A DNA stretch of 64,000 nucleotides from Oreohelix idahoensis (Eukaryota > Mollusca > Gastropoda > Stylommatophora > Oreohelicidae), in NCBI GenBank assembly GCA_024509875.1, contig JAMPIV010012245.1, positions 186,001-250,000 of the forward strand, read 5' to 3'. Below, piece after piece: positions 21,581-37,705 of this stretch. The stretch's first letter is position 1; each line of letters starts with the position of its first letter. The notes beneath the pieces are model-generated. The model saw only the letters and a list, made by a program, of their open reading frames with translations, ran no database searches and was not told where the DNA came from. The translations under genes and the position numbers were made by a program.

Positions 21581-23314
21581 ATGCGACTGCAGGTTGATAA
21601 CTGATAGAGTGGAATTAACAGGAGGACAACGCATGTGGATAAAGACAGCACCAAGATTTACCTAGCATAATTATAATACACCTACTACAATGGGACATAA
21701 CAGTTTATTATACCTTTGTTATGATTGTATTTATTTGATTGATGTAAAGGTTGTTTGTTTTGGTCTCAGTTCCAGGGTACCCCACTGTTCTAGCTGGATC
21801 TCAGTCAAGAAATGTAACATTCTCTTCGACCTCACGGTTCCAGCAAGCAACGAACTCCACGAGTTGTCATAATACCTGAACTTGCAACCCTCTTCACATA
21901 AGCCCTCTAACGGGAATTTAGGTCGTGCAGTGAATAACCAGCAACAGCAAATCTTAAATCGTATTGTGCAGTAGTGGTTTACTACTCGCCGATTTAATAC
22001 AAGTCAGAACTTTAGTGGCATCCAATACCTCATCTTGCTCATCTTCACCGGCTGAATTGAAAGCATCTGCCTGTGTTCTTAAACTGAGCGCTCAGTCACA
22101 ATAAAGTTCAAAACCAGCCCAACAGGATTTAAGCATCAAGCACGCAGGCCTATTTCACGGGCTGGATAATAGCGGAGCGGACAGCTGTCCTAATTTGACC
22201 TCGTCTTGTATACTTCTGGTCAGTCAAAACCCCCGCCCGTATTAGCGGTCAGTGGAAAAACTAGAGATAAACCTACAGCGTATCGTGTTAGTAATTTGTG
22301 AAGGCTACGCAAGTGTGATGAGTTACTGTTAATTTTTATTTTCAGCTAGCCCCATTTCTTGTCCCATTTATTAATTTTGGTTCTTTTTTTCCTAATGCGT
22401 CCTAGTTCGTATTTGCTTTAATTCTGGGTTATTCTGCATGGCGGTAGGATGACTCATACCACCAACACAACCCATCTCGGTCGGAGATGGGAGAAAACCC
22501 CTACCCGTGTTGTAACGTGGGCTAGTGAGTCATTCTTGTTGATAGGCGGTCAGTATAGTTAGGTAATATTACGTACATTTTTCAGCGAGCTTCGAGGGGA
22601 GTCTATTTTCTTTGACCCCCACCCCTGACCCCCCTTCCAGCAGGGGGAATAACTCTTTGTTGCCAGTGGATTGGTCGAGTTAAGATAATGTTATGATATT
22701 TAACGGGAAGCTTGTACGATTGGATTTGATTTTTAATTTATGTAGCAGTCATTAGATTACGTCAGAAGTTGGGTTGGAAGCGGATTTTGGGAGACGATGC
22801 TAGAAGCTATGACTCACCGCGTCGGTCTTGCATCAGAAAATTGGCCCTATATATGCAGGGCCAAATTAGTAGTTAGTGCTCCCAAGTCCAAGAATTTTAC
22901 TGCCGTGAATAGAGTCAGTTCAGTCTGCCAGGTTCGTGGATATTCTGAAAGTCTGGGTATGTTCGTAAACTTAATAAGTGGTGTAAGAATTTTAGCGAAT
23001 AGAGTTAGCAAGTAAGAGTAAGCTTTCTTCTGGGATTTAATTTTATTGTTAGTCAGTAGTTTCCACCCATTGCCGATTTCTACAAAGCTAGAGCCCGTGT
23101 AGTGTAAGTTTTGTTGTAATTATACTATGTCTAGCTAGCAAGTTCTATGATTTCGTGGCGCGGGTTTGAGATATTAACGGTTGAAAATAGGGGTTTAGGT
23201 TAGACGAGATCACTGTTTAACGTTATAACGAGTTCATAGTAACCACAGTTGATTATGATAAATAGAAGTGTATGTACGCGGGTTTTTTATGGGTGCCTGA
23301 GAAACGGGTATAAT
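21581..23314. other. Unclassified AT-rich DNA
   Basis: No gene recognised. A small inverted repeat GGCCCTATATATGCAGGGCC occurs at 22843-22862. Short open frames appear random. Confidence 0.45.
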
Positions 23315-23492
23315 TAATGTAATTCAGAAGGAGAAGGGGTGAAGAGTGTTTAATATTCTGATATATGGTGTAGGCATTTGTGTGTTAATAAGTTGTGCTA
23401 TTTGTTAATGTAATTCAGAAGGAAAAGGGGTGAAGAGTGTGTAATATTCTGATATATGGCGTATGCATTTGTGTGCTAAATAAGTGGTTCTA
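23315..23492. repeat. 91-bp direct tandem duplication
   Basis: TAATGTAATTCAGAAGGAGA starts at 23315 and recurs at 23406, followed in both by AGGGGTGAAGAGTGT, TAATATTCTGATATATGG and GCATTTGTGTG. The copies differ by a handful of bases. Confidence 0.93.
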
Positions 23493-23820
23493 TTTTGATA
23501 ACCTTCCATGGGCTGCCTTTAATATAAGAATAGTGCAGGGGAGGAGAAGGAGTGCGCGTTAAACCTGACCCGAGTGCAGAAATAATACTTAGAGATGGGA
23601 GCTTGTATTTAGGGAAGTTTTATTATGGTATGTGAAACGGGGTGTAGGTAAATCTTGGTTGTTAATGTGTTTTGAATTATGTATTTTTTTAATTAGTGTA
23701 AAATAGTTCTTATTTTGTCTTACAGCGATTCAAGGCGCAGGGTAGGTAACCCTAAGCCTGCAACGGACTTTGCCTTCTCAGAGAGGGGGGCAAGAGACAA
23801 CTTCGTAATTGAAGAGAACT
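23493..23820. other. Unclassified DNA
   Basis: Nothing recognised. A polypyrimidine-AG (TTATTTTGTCTTACAG, 23711-23726) looks like a splice acceptor but no exon follows that I can support. Confidence 0.35.
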
Positions 23821-23821
23821 G

Positions 23822-24115
23822 GGGTCATCATCATAACCATCCACTCCCAAAGGAGCATAGGCCTTCAACAAACACATGCCAAGTCCTCCTGTCACGTGCC
23901 ATCATCTCAAGTTCTTTCCACGTTCTCCTTATCATTTTCACCTCTTTTTCCAGCTCTCTTCTCCATGTGCTTCTTGGTCTCTCTCTGCCTCTCTTGCCCT
24001 GGGGGTGCCAGAACAAGGATTGCCTTGTAAGGCTATCAACAGGTTTCCTCAGTGGGTGTTCTATCCATCGCCATCGTCTTCTTCTCATCTTTTGTTCCAC
24101 TGGCACTTGTCTAGT
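23822..24115 (-). pseudogene. LINE family B 3' end (RTE-like ORF2 C-terminus)
   Basis: The minus frame reads TRQVPVEQKMRRRRWRWIEH, then LRKPVDSLTRQSLFWHPQGK, GRERPRSTWRRELEKEVK and TWKELEMMARDRRTW. This is the classic RTE-type C-terminus (LRK..DSLTRQ...PQGKR.RGRPR.TWRR). It is the best preserved 3' end of LINE B in the window, about 100 codons with no internal stop. The reverse transcriptase core is absent, so it is an inactive 5'-truncated copy. The tail region contains ATG/ATT repeats (23824-23838). Confidence 0.85.
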
Positions 24116-25334
24116 ATATATATTCACCAAGTGCCCCTTCATCGGTTATTCTGGAGAGGAGAGAGGGAAATCATACCTCTCTAAATGCTAACGGGAGGAG
24201 CTACGTGACGAAAAGCAACGCATCGGAGCCCCAGACGAAGACGATAGCGCCAGGAAGGCACTGAAGTAGAGGGGAGAGAGTAGAGTTAGATAGATAATAC
24301 TTAAAGGATAGCCTCTGAGTTAGTTCTGCAGAATTCAGTGGAGTAGGATTTAGTGGTGTATAAGTTAGTTGTGCAGGACTGCCAAGAGCGCCTTTGCGAC
24401 ATTGTAGTCAAATTAGATAATAAGTCTTAACCGGAACAGAGTGAACACTAGTGAAGAGTAGTCAGGTGGCGGAGGATTCCACAGTGTGTTTAGTTAGTAA
24501 CAATAGAGTAGTCAGGGGTGGTGGCTCTTACCTAGAGACCTCCGCCCGGTATATTTCTTTAACCTTAGTTGTTTTCGTGTAGGTGTGGAAGAGAGCGTGG
24601 TAATTTGATAATTGTGTCTTTCATTGATTCTTCTTTTTTCAGGTTGTGTGAACTCGCACGTTTTCGGTGCGTTTTTTTTTTTTTTTGGTGCTTTTTTTGT
24701 TGTTGCTGAAGTATAGATTTGTTTGTTTTAATAAACTATAAAATTTACACAGTATCAGTTTGTCTTTCACTATACTGTACCTGTATTTTTTAACTGTACA
24801 GTTGTGTCTGTGGTTAGAAATTAATGCATACCTTATCTCAGCTGAGCGAGAGGTGGCGAGACAGTAGCTAATAAAACAAGTCACAGGTGGCGACGGAGAG
24901 TCAATCTAGGTTCTCACCCTTGAAGCTAAAAGTCTCATTCTCCACAGTCACTATAATTCTCATCTTAATCTATCTTCTCAGACTTTCCTACAAATTGGTT
25001 TCTTGTCGCTTTACTCAGACAGACTCTTAATTAAGCCACCATGTGACAGCAAGGATAGCGTTTGCTCTTCCCCAGCGGATTTAGTACACTCTTGCAGTCT
25101 GGATAGAGACTTTAGACACTGTGATAGCGTTATATCATACACATACAGCAGAAGGATTTATCTCTGGGCGTAGTTTATAGATCGGGACAGAATAGTTGGT
25201 TTTGTTCCCTTGATGTTTTTTTCTGTAATTGTTAACTTAATGTGATTTTGCTGCATTACTTTTGTTGGTGTGCTGATATACTTGATTTATATATATTTGC
25301 TACTTTCAAGAATTTAATAAATTTTAACCTTTTG
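24116..25334. other. Unclassified; possible LTR end and primer site near 24886
   Basis: A TTTTAATAAACTATAAA signal (24726-24742) is followed by CAAGTCACAGGTGGCGACGGA at 24879-24899. TGGCGAC is a common start of gypsy-type primer sites, so an old LTR end is possible. No pol sequence follows and no second LTR was found. No other gene seen. Confidence 0.3.
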
Positions 25335-25565
25335 TTAATGCGCTGTTCATGACCTTTCTCCATACAGATTTAGCTCTTACTATATTCTCGATCGGTCTAT
25401 TGAGAAAGAAGAGAAAGCGGGTGACTCGTAAGACTATAAGCGAGTGTGGGCTTGGCAAGAGAAATAGCTGTAATAGCCCTCCTTCCAGGTTGTCATACAA
25501 TCACCCTATTTTCACACATTATCTGTGTCTTCTCTATACATCTGACAGTTCACTTACTTTGTCGA
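25335..25565. repeat. Dispersed repeat R2, copy b
   Basis: Colinear diverged partner of 12365-12600. It directly precedes a LINE B copy here, unlike copy a. Confidence 0.6.
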
Positions 25566-25757
25566 TTTCATTAAAATTGTCACACTCGACACATATTTCT
25601 AAAACAAGGACTTTCATGTAATGATCTCGACAGGTTTCCTCGGTGTTTATGTCCAATCCGTCGCCAACGTTTTCCTCTAGTCTCTTGTTCCACTGGCACT
25701 TGTCTAGTTCTTGCTATCAGTTCCACATTAGTGATCTTGTCGTAATTTTTATTCTTT

Positions 25758-25770
25758 TCAAGCACTCATT
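25758..25770. repeat. 13-bp target-site duplication (left)
   Basis: TCAAGCACTCATT here and at 26200-26212 bounds the nested LINE. Confidence 0.92.
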
Positions 25771-26199
25771 CTGGTGTGGATCTACTGTCCTGGTCATGCA
25801 GGGGTACGTGGCAATGAGAGAGCTGACAGACTGGCCTCCTGATAACTCAGAGTGGGGACACTGGACATGGATAAGGGAGAGATACTAAGGGCAAGATAAC
25901 TCAGAGTGGGGACACTGGACATGGATAAGGGAGAGATACTAAGGGCAATTAATGATCGCCTGCTGGATAATGACACTGACATGGATAAATCAACAAGGAT
26001 GAGACTGTTGGAGTTTGGCATCAAACGTGGGACTAGCAGAGATGGACGTGAGAGAGGATGCATCCGTCGTATGTACAACCAGCGTGCTACAGGTACAATT
26101 AGCATTCATACTCTACGACATTTGCTGAGGAAGACTGAGTACTTTTGGGTGTGCCCGGAGTGCAGCGAGGTCGATTCTGATCAACAATAACAATAACAA
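25771..26199 (+). mobile_element. LINE family C (RNase H-bearing) 3' end, nested in LINE B
   Basis: The insert begins in the RNase H domain (WIYCPGHAGVRGNERADRLA), the conserved HxGVxGNExAD end of that fold. It continues as an open frame INDRLLDNDTDMDKSTRMRL, then GTSRDGRERGCIRRMYNQRA, and ends WVCPECSEVDSDQQ, a C-terminal Cys pair. A 54-bp in-frame tandem duplication (25841-25894 and 25895-25948) carries stop codons into the frame. The tail is CAACAATAACAATAACAAT (26182-26200). A 13-bp target duplication shows insertion by target-primed reverse transcription. Only the last ~140 codons are present. Confidence 0.83.
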
Positions 26200-26456
26200 T
26201 CAAGCACTCATTTGTGAAAGTGTGTAACATCTTGGTTGTTTGTTGTTGTTCTCCATATTTCAGAGCCATACAATAGAACTGACTTGTCATTGGAGAAAGC
26301 GATTCCTAAGTTTTTGTTGGTCTTGATTTCTTTTGATATCCATTTCCAGGAATTTCCCATTGCAATGAAAACTCCTCTTGACTTTTGTATCCTTATTCTG
26401 TTATCACTATCTGTCCATACAACTCTGTCTATATTGCTGTATATATATATATATAT

Positions 26457-28664
<2,208 letters not shown>

Positions 28665-28665
28665 A

Positions 28666-30293
<1,628 letters not shown>

Positions 30294-31184
30294 CCGGAAA
30301 GCTGTCTTCCCACTGTTCGCTCATCCGGAAAACCAACTTCTACACCATTTGTCACATTTTATTAACAAAATAAATCATAAGCTACGTCTTATTTCTTCCG
30401 TGTTCACACGCGGACTGTGGAAAAAAGGGACTACACAATTTTAACATTACACACATTTTGTTTTCTGACAAACCAGAGAAGCACAGAATTTCACCAAAGT
30501 CTCTCTCGTCATTGACAGTTTAGCACAAAGTGAATTTAATTAAGCGAAATGGAAAAACAAAAACCACAAATCAATAATACAGCAGCCATACCGTAATTTC
30601 CTGAAAAATTAAGTTACACAAATAAAAAAAAAATATAAAAAAAACAGTCATGAAGAGAAATAGAGAAAAAAACGGAGGAAACAGGAACAAAAAGCAGATT
30701 ATGTGATAAAAGAATGACATTGTCAAAAACTGTTATTAGTCATGTTGTTTCTAGAGCTGTTTATTTATTCATACTTTTTCACATTATGAGCCAAGCTACC
30801 GAAGTGACAAAGACTCTGTGAATGTGTGAGTAGCGTATTTTAAAAGGGAGACACAACACAATACAGGGGAGATAAAAAAAATAACCGCATTCATGGGAAA
30901 TAAAAACAAAAAATTACCAGATCCGTTTCTGGTGACAATTTTTTTTATTATGAGAAAGTGAAAAAGGATTATTTTCTCTGTGGCTGTAATTGCAGAATTG
31001 TTACAGATTCGCAGACGTAGGCCGCGTTTTTTTCGCTTCGTTTGTTAGACATTTTCGGAGATTCTATTTCCTGTCTGGCCAAGTGTGTCAACGATTGTGG
31101 TCTCTGTTTGTGTTCCAATGTTGTCGCAGATGGTGCCATCAATTTCTGTCCATGTGTTATTCTTGACACGTTTGTATGAGTCAG
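30294..31184. other. Unclassified AT-rich DNA
   Basis: A-rich runs and no recognised gene. The 66-codon minus frame at 30969-31169 has no motif. Confidence 0.45.
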
Positions 31185-31605
31185 TGTTTGTCTGTTTTAG
31201 CTGATGTTGGAACACGGCTGTGTCACATTTTAGTATCAGTCTTTAGCTGCTGTTAGAACACTTTTGGTGTCTGTCTTTGGTTGATGTTGGATGTGACATA
31301 ACTTTGGGTCGATCTCTGCTTCAATCCGGCCGTATTGTGTGGCATTTGTTATACTGGCTTATTACGCGCTTTTAAATGGTCGGCACCTCGTCCCGTCTCT
31401 GCTATGTAGCAGACATTTTGTATTGTCAAACATTTTGACACTGTGACAGAATTGGGCGACCCCTCTTGATCTCTGTTTCACTCCGGCAGTGATCGGTGCA
31501 TTCGTGGTACTGATTTTATTGCGTGCTTTCAATTGTCGCACTTTCTTTCTTTCTTTCTATACTATGTAGCAGATAGTTTATATTTTTAAGTATTCTTTCA
31601 CTACT
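31185..31605. repeat. R4 satellite scrap followed by two R3 copies
   Basis: 31185-31300 has phrases GTCTGT.TTAGCTGATGTTGG, ACGGCTGTGTCACATTTT and GTCTTTAGCTGCTGTT that match the 46-bp repeat at 37706-37905. It is followed by R3 copies at 31313-31450 and 31470-31605 (see 10918). Confidence 0.65.
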
Positions 31606-33204
31606 TTCAGTATATTGTCTGTTATCTGACAGTCCTTGTGGATGATAAACATCTCACATTTGCAAGGAGAGGTAGAGATAATATTACGAAAGGCAGGTTG
31701 GTATAATTCCCTTGTACCAAGCTTGGCCGTGGCAGATTAACATGTACATCGCCCAGAGCTATCTGCCTAATCACCGATAAGACGGGTGCCGCATCACCAA
31801 AGCTTGGAATACGGAGAGACAACTGATGGTCAGACACAGATAAGAGATTACTTTCTAATAAAGTAATGAATTGTTACTTTTGACCCACGTTGTTATATAA
31901 GGTTATCGACATGTTCGCGAGTCTGTACGCAATGCCTCGCATGTCTTATTGCCATATATGGTAATTGTCACGAGGAGCGAATGAGTTTGTATTTCGACTT
32001 TCTATACTCATTGTCGGCACAGACATCGTTTGTCAAACAGGCATGGAACATCCACCTGAAATGTTTTCACAAACACGCGGACATTACCTCAACAAACTAT
32101 TGGGAGTAAAGCAACAGACGTCGCGGGTGTGTTTACACGAAGCCAGTAATACCCAAGTATTATTTTGGTTAGTAATAGAACAAAATGTGCAGTCGGCGAC
32201 AGAAGGCCAAGTAATTTTACAATGCGTCTGGTGGTCAGTCGTTCAGACAAAGTAATATTGGATTAAAGGAGACACAAAGTCGGGGCGAAAGTAAATAGGA
32301 AAGAATAAATAACAACATGAAAGGAGTGTGAATACGAAATTATAACGAGACGATAACAACACTGCACATGCCCCAAAAGACGACGCAGACAGATTGTCTG
32401 GGAGAGGAAAAACAAGTAAACGATAATAGCAAAACTCGGCATTGCAAAAAAAACTGCAGTCCGCCAACATACTTGGGGGTTCTATATTTCACAAGAAAGA
32501 ATCAGGACGTGTGTCAGTGAAATTCTTGATATGGACACCAAGGTATGTGTAATATAGTTTGTACATTGTTATTATACATCTATATTAAATTCAGTCAGAT
32601 AATATATACATATTTCCCATAAAGTTAACACTGTAAATACCAGTCACGTTTATTATCATATTATATTTCATACTCATAAGTACAGGTTACAATAAACACC
32701 AGGAGAGAATGATTATAATTATAACATTACACAGTTTCCTGTAACTATAACGAAGTAAATCCAAGACACTTTTATTTTGCCTCTTACATTACATGTTAAA
32801 CATGCAGTAAACATCGCACAGCCATTCATTATAGTGATAAGATTTCACATACAAGAACACACTACAGGCGTAGCATAGTTTACGGGATACTTACAAGGGG
32901 TTCATTATTTTATCCATCACAGTGGTAGAGACAGGGACCATTTGAGATACTCATCCTTCGTCTACTACGTTGTTGGCGTTAAATTACGGGACAAGCTACA
33001 TGAGTAGGGCCAAACAGAAATACTGCGACGACACGCATCTCACAGATATTTTAACGGCAACAAACCTACCAACAAAGACGGGGATTTTAGAAAAGAACTT
33101 GCCAGGCGGCGGAGGGACTTTCTACTAAACAATCACCCACACAGAAAAGTAATCCGCAATTACCTAGAATAAGGGATGCATTACTAAAGAGCTGTCTACG
33201 TGAA
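31606..33204. other. Unclassified DNA
   Basis: Open frames at 31622-31837 (-) and 31965-32255 (+) show no family motif. Nothing else supported. Confidence 0.45.
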
Positions 33205-33385
33205 TTAATGATCTGAAGTGGCAGTAGCCAACGGACGATTTTTACAACAAGTGCCTTTGAGAAATTTAATGATCAGAAGTTGCAGTAGCAAACGGACGAT
33301 TTTACAAGTGCTTTAAGAAATCTTGATCGGACGTGGCAAGAGCCGACAGACGATTTTGTAAACCAAATGCCTACAAAATTTATCG
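33205..33385. repeat. ~60-bp tandem repeat, 3 copies
   Basis: AATGATCTGAAGTGGCAGTA at 33207 recurs diverged at 33268 and (from GATC) 33324, each followed by ACGGACGATTTT or ACAGACGATTTT and ACAA.TGC. Confidence 0.8.
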
Positions 33386-34379
33386 AGATCCTAAATTACA
33401 TGCAGTAATGGACAGATTCTCCCCGTAAAACTGATGCGCAAACAAATTCAACTATATACCAGATTTCACCATCATCACCACCTGATGAAAATATCTTCAC
33501 CACACGTGGACATCTGCATATCAGACGAAGTCTCCACCGCTTACCATTGCTTCAACACAACCTATGAATAAGCCACTGCAGCCGCTCGTGGCATTGTCAA
33601 CATTAGCATTGTGAAGAACAAAAGACCAGGCTATCGACACCTGACGAAAGTAAGGGGACCGTCCAATGTTATTACAGGCAGGGCAGACAAAGACTTGTCC
33701 AGTGTATACAAATACCCAGAGTTTTATTGACAGTCAGTCAGAGACCCGAACAAGATATCCTTTTTGGTAGTAGTTAAGATAATTCAAATTCATCATCATC
33801 ACATAGTGTATACTTTAGATTCAGTTGTGTATTTTGCATTAACTAATATCTTTCTTCACAGGGATAGTTAATGTCATTCCTAGTTGCATTTGTATTAGTG
33901 TAATTGAATGTTGTTATATTTCAGTAAGTTAATAAATGTTGTAGTTGTGTTTACCAACACACGTTATTACATATATAGAGAAGGAAAGAAAGTGTGCGAA
34001 AGAGATATACTATTCTTCCTTTCTTCCTCCTCTGTTCACTCAGTGTAATAGGGGAGGTGGGGGCTCGTTAGCATTATAATATAGAGAGAGGGGGATAGAG
34101 TGGTAGGAGTTATAGTGTCACAAGATCCAGAATCACTGGGACTGTCTGGGGGGAATTTATTCCAGAGTCTTACATTCGCCTTCTTCACTCCTGCTGCCTA
34201 TTTCCAACCGGTTGCCAGGCAAATCTGAGCCATTAACAAAGCCGGCACCACACAGATAAGTCTCTTTGGTTACTCTTCGGGATAACCCTGTGACAGTAAT
34301 ACGTGATCTTTTGCTGTACGCACCTTATTTCACGTGGAACATTTTGAAAGTACTACACCCGACCCTGCCTGTTTGAAAA
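33386..34379. other. Unclassified DNA with a tRNA-Pro primer-site-like motif
   Basis: TGGGGGCTCGT at 34058-34068 equals the first 11 bases of a classical tRNA-Pro primer-binding site. No pol sequence follows. No gene seen. Confidence 0.35.
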
Positions 34380-36180
34380 TGATTGGAGCGTTTATTTAAC
34401 TCCATAACAAACAGATGCGTGAGAGACCGGGAATATAACCTGACACGTTTCAGTGTTATTCCACTGTGAAGATCGCTTGCCAAGATACCAGACCTTGCTA
34501 GAGTGAAGCCTAGAATTCAGAATTCCTTCTTAAAATACCAGAAACCTTTAATTGGAGAATTTTGGACGGACTTTCATAGCCCAGGAAATCTCTTTCATAT
34601 TAAATAAGTAAACCAGGACTGAGGAAACTGAAGGACCACACACGAAGTCAGAGAGGGGACTTATTAAATTAACGACACCCCTGAAGCGTTTAAGACGCCG
34701 ATTCAAGTCTCTTTTATTCATCTGAGCAAAAAGTCTGTGAGCCAGGATTGGCGTAAGTTGTCATTTTACATTCTATATTTTCATTACTAACATGTGAACT
34801 AACATATATATGTATATTACCATGTGAATTTTAATATGTGAAAATTAGTAGTGGATGTCCAAGTCATTTGAAGCTGGCAACATGAGCGTATAAAATGATG
34901 ATTCATGAAACACCACTACACGGGCTGGTGATTGCTTTATTGCTAGTTTCTTAAAAAGAACTAAAAGCAGAAAGTAGTCCAAGGTTCCATAAGGAGCAGG
35001 GAGGAAAAAAATGAAAGAAAAGATGTGCATTCTAAGTATAAATACTTACAGTTTCAAAGCAGTGTAAATGTCCATATAAACATAATCACTATAAAAGTAA
35101 TGTAAGTTTTCAAACTTTAAATCAGTGTAAACATAAATGAAAACATATTCAATTTATATTGTGAACACTTTTCAATCAGTGCAGATGTAAATGTAAACAG
35201 ACTCTATCTGTATTATTAACCTTTCCATTTAAATGTCATGTAAAGCTAAAGCTATGCAATATAAATGTAAAGAAAGTTTTATCCCGAGGGATTAAATTTA
35301 ATTCTCATCGAGGGTAAATTCTGAGATAAATGGGATGGTAGAGTAGAAGAAGGGGGGCACATAACTATATGTCGGAAAACGCCATACGTTTGTCTCTATT
35401 CCATTGGTGGTTCCAGCATAAAGTACTATACGTGTCAGTCCACTTCTACAAGTGAATGTAGAAGTGGACTGACGATGTCCGAGACGCCATCATAAGAGGG
35501 TCTTATAGACAGACGCAGGACCAGCTTGGCCGTTACTCTTTGACGTTCTAGGAACGTGCGGTGCCTTTAACCTTGACCAGCGACGTGTGAGAGCAGTGTA
35601 AACAGAACCCATCAGCGGGAGCAGAAACTACTATTGGCAGCTAAGTTAAAATATATACGCTGCCACACTGAATTTTTTCCATCATTTCTACAATAAATCA
35701 ATGGTGAAACTTTTCTTCTAAACTATTCAATTTAACTGTTAAAACCTAAAGTGATTATTAATTTTTTTTATTTGTAATGTTACAAATTTAACTTCGATTT
35801 AATCATTTTAAAGTTTCTGCATGTTTGTCTCAGTCAATTTACTACACACACTCTAAACAGAGCTATACCAGAATAGTAAGAATTCCACTGAGTAAATCAG
35901 GGGTGGGGGCTTGAACGACCTGAAAATAATAAGTGCTTAATTCCTTCACAAAAGTTGTCGGCAGATTCTAGAATTAATGTGCTCAGCCAAAGCAGCATTG
36001 TTTTCGCTTATCTGAATATCTTGTGAAGACTCCCTTTGTAATAGAAGTGTCATTACCCTTCTATCTACATCTCTGCCAAGAGTAATCTTGTGCGAAGGTA
36101 GACACCTTTGAAGCCCACATTAGAAACTCTTGAGTTTTGGCCCCTGTGGGACCACTACTGCAAAGCAGGGGAGGCGATAC
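34380..36180. repeat. Duplicated block R5, copy 1
   Basis: Colinear with 36490-37705: GATCGCTTGCCAAGA, CAGCCCAGGAAA, CTGAGGAAACTGAA, CTGTGAGCCAGGATTGGC, GGAACGTGC, TGCATGTTTGTCTCAGTCAA, AACAGAGCTATACCA, GGGTGGGGGCTTGAACGA and GTGCGAAGGTAGACACCTTT. Copy 1 has ~650 extra bases (about 34760-35400). No conserved frame. It may be an LTR-leader unit of an old retroelement (inference). Confidence 0.8.
35434..35473. repeat. Perfect hairpin, 17-bp stem, 6-base loop
   Basis: GTCAGTCCACTTCTACA, loop AGTGAA, then the exact complement. It lies in R5 copy 1 and is absent from copy 2. Confidence 0.93.
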
Positions 36181-36489
36181 AGTCACAGACACTTCTTTTG
36201 GTAATAATTCATCACATTCGCTTGGCGCTTCACAACTTTGCGGAGATTAACGCACGTAACACCCATATAGGCCTGGTCAGTTTTCACTCGCCCGCAGACG
36301 GATTTTGTGTTCACAAGTGAGGGATATAGAGATTACTTGCCTGTGCGACACATCGTGGACAGACATGAACGATATAATCGTTTCCTGTCCGACTTTTACG
36401 AACAGATTACTTTAGATAAAAATATGATGGTGTATTTGTGGGCATTGCAGAGAATGCAATCGGAGGTTTTATTGCCATATATAGGAGAA
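36181..36489. other. Unclassified joint between R5 copies
   Basis: Open frames at 36108-36320 and 36307-36540 match no family. Part may correspond to 34150-34380. Confidence 0.35.
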
Positions 36490-37705
36490 GTGACCTTTTG
36501 CATCACGCGCAGAATTTTTTTCTACGTGGAAAATATTTGAATTACCCCACAAAACACGAATGTTTGAAAAAATTGGAGCCCTGCTTAGCGTCGAAAACAA
36601 ACAAATGCAGGGGAAGAAGGGTCATATTATCTGACCCTTTTACAAGTCTAGTTCACTGTGAGAATCGCTTGCCAAGACGAAACCAGACTGCCAGGGTTAG
36701 AAACAGATTTCCGTTTATCACACCGGACTTTGTTTGAGGATTTTAAAGGACTTGAACAGCCCAGGAAAACTCTATTATTTTAATCAGGAAAACCGGGATC
36801 TGAGGAAACTGAAAACACGGAGTCATAGTGGGAATTTATGGTTAAAGTAACGACCCCCAAGAACACGTGAAAAAAAGGCATCTGCTTGGGACTTAACCGA
36901 CTTCTCTGAGCAAACAGTCCGTGAGCCAAGATTGGCTTGGTGTTACCAGTTGAGACTACTATCTCTGGAACAAGAAGGGTACCAGTGATCTGTAGTCGAA
37001 CCTAGATCCCATCATCAGAAGGGGCTTCAAGACGAAGGACCAACTTCGTAGACACTCCCTGGCACTCCTGGGAACGTGCCCCACAACCTTGATCAGTCAC
37101 GAGCGTGATCAGCGATCCTGTCTACCAAGAACCAAAACATCAGAAGAAGCAGAACCGTCACTGACAGCTAAGTAACAGATAACAGCTGCCAAGTGACTTC
37201 CTTTACAAACTACTATCACATCACAAAGCGATGATAATTTTCTGATAAATAATTATTCATTTTTTAAAACCTTGTTAAAGCCTAAGTGATTATTAAATCT
37301 GTTATTTGTAAATATACAAATTAACGTCGATTTAATCATTTTGAATGTACTGCATGTTTGTCTCAGTCAATTTGCTAAATACACTCTAAACAGAGCTATA
37401 CCATAATAAGAAGAATTCCACTGAATAAATCAGGGTGGGGGCTTGAACGAGCTGAAATTAAATAATGGTCTAATTCTTCATAAAAGGCGGCGGATCAGAT
37501 TTAAAGTTAACAATTGCCCTGCATTATTCTTGACTTCTGAAATATCTTATGAACTCCCTTGAGATAGAAGCATCATTATCCTGCTATCTCCAACTCTACC
37601 AAGAGTAATCTAGTGCGAAGGTAGACACCTTTGAAGACCCATATTAGATACTCTTGAGTTTTGGGCCATTGCTGGACCACTATTGCAAAGCAGGGGAGGC
37701 AATTC
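36490..37705. repeat. Duplicated block R5, copy 2
   Basis: Second copy of the R5 block (phrases listed under copy 1). It ends at GCAAAGCAGGGGAGGC, as does copy 1 at 36160-36175, and runs into the R4 46-bp repeat. Confidence 0.8.

Larger units (their letters stand above)
25600..26437 (-). pseudogene. LINE family B copy, interrupted by a nested LINE
   Basis: The outer parts 25600-25770 (minus: KITNVELIARTRQVPVEQET) and 26200-26437 (minus: KSVLLYGSEIWRTT) are colinear with 15500-15880, with the segment 25771-26199 inserted between. Bases on both sides of the insertion resume at the same point of LINE B. The right end stops in GCTGTATATATA, where the TA microsatellite and a Tc1 element begin. 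Frames are broken and the copy is inactive. Confidence 0.82.

Noticed and set aside
23711..23760. Splice acceptor and exon
   Set aside because: The polypyrimidine-AG is followed by no conserved coding sequence, and LINE B begins 100 bp later.
36990..37010. B-box-like GGTTCGACTAC on the minus strand
   Set aside because: No A-box at the right distance and it lies in repeat R5.
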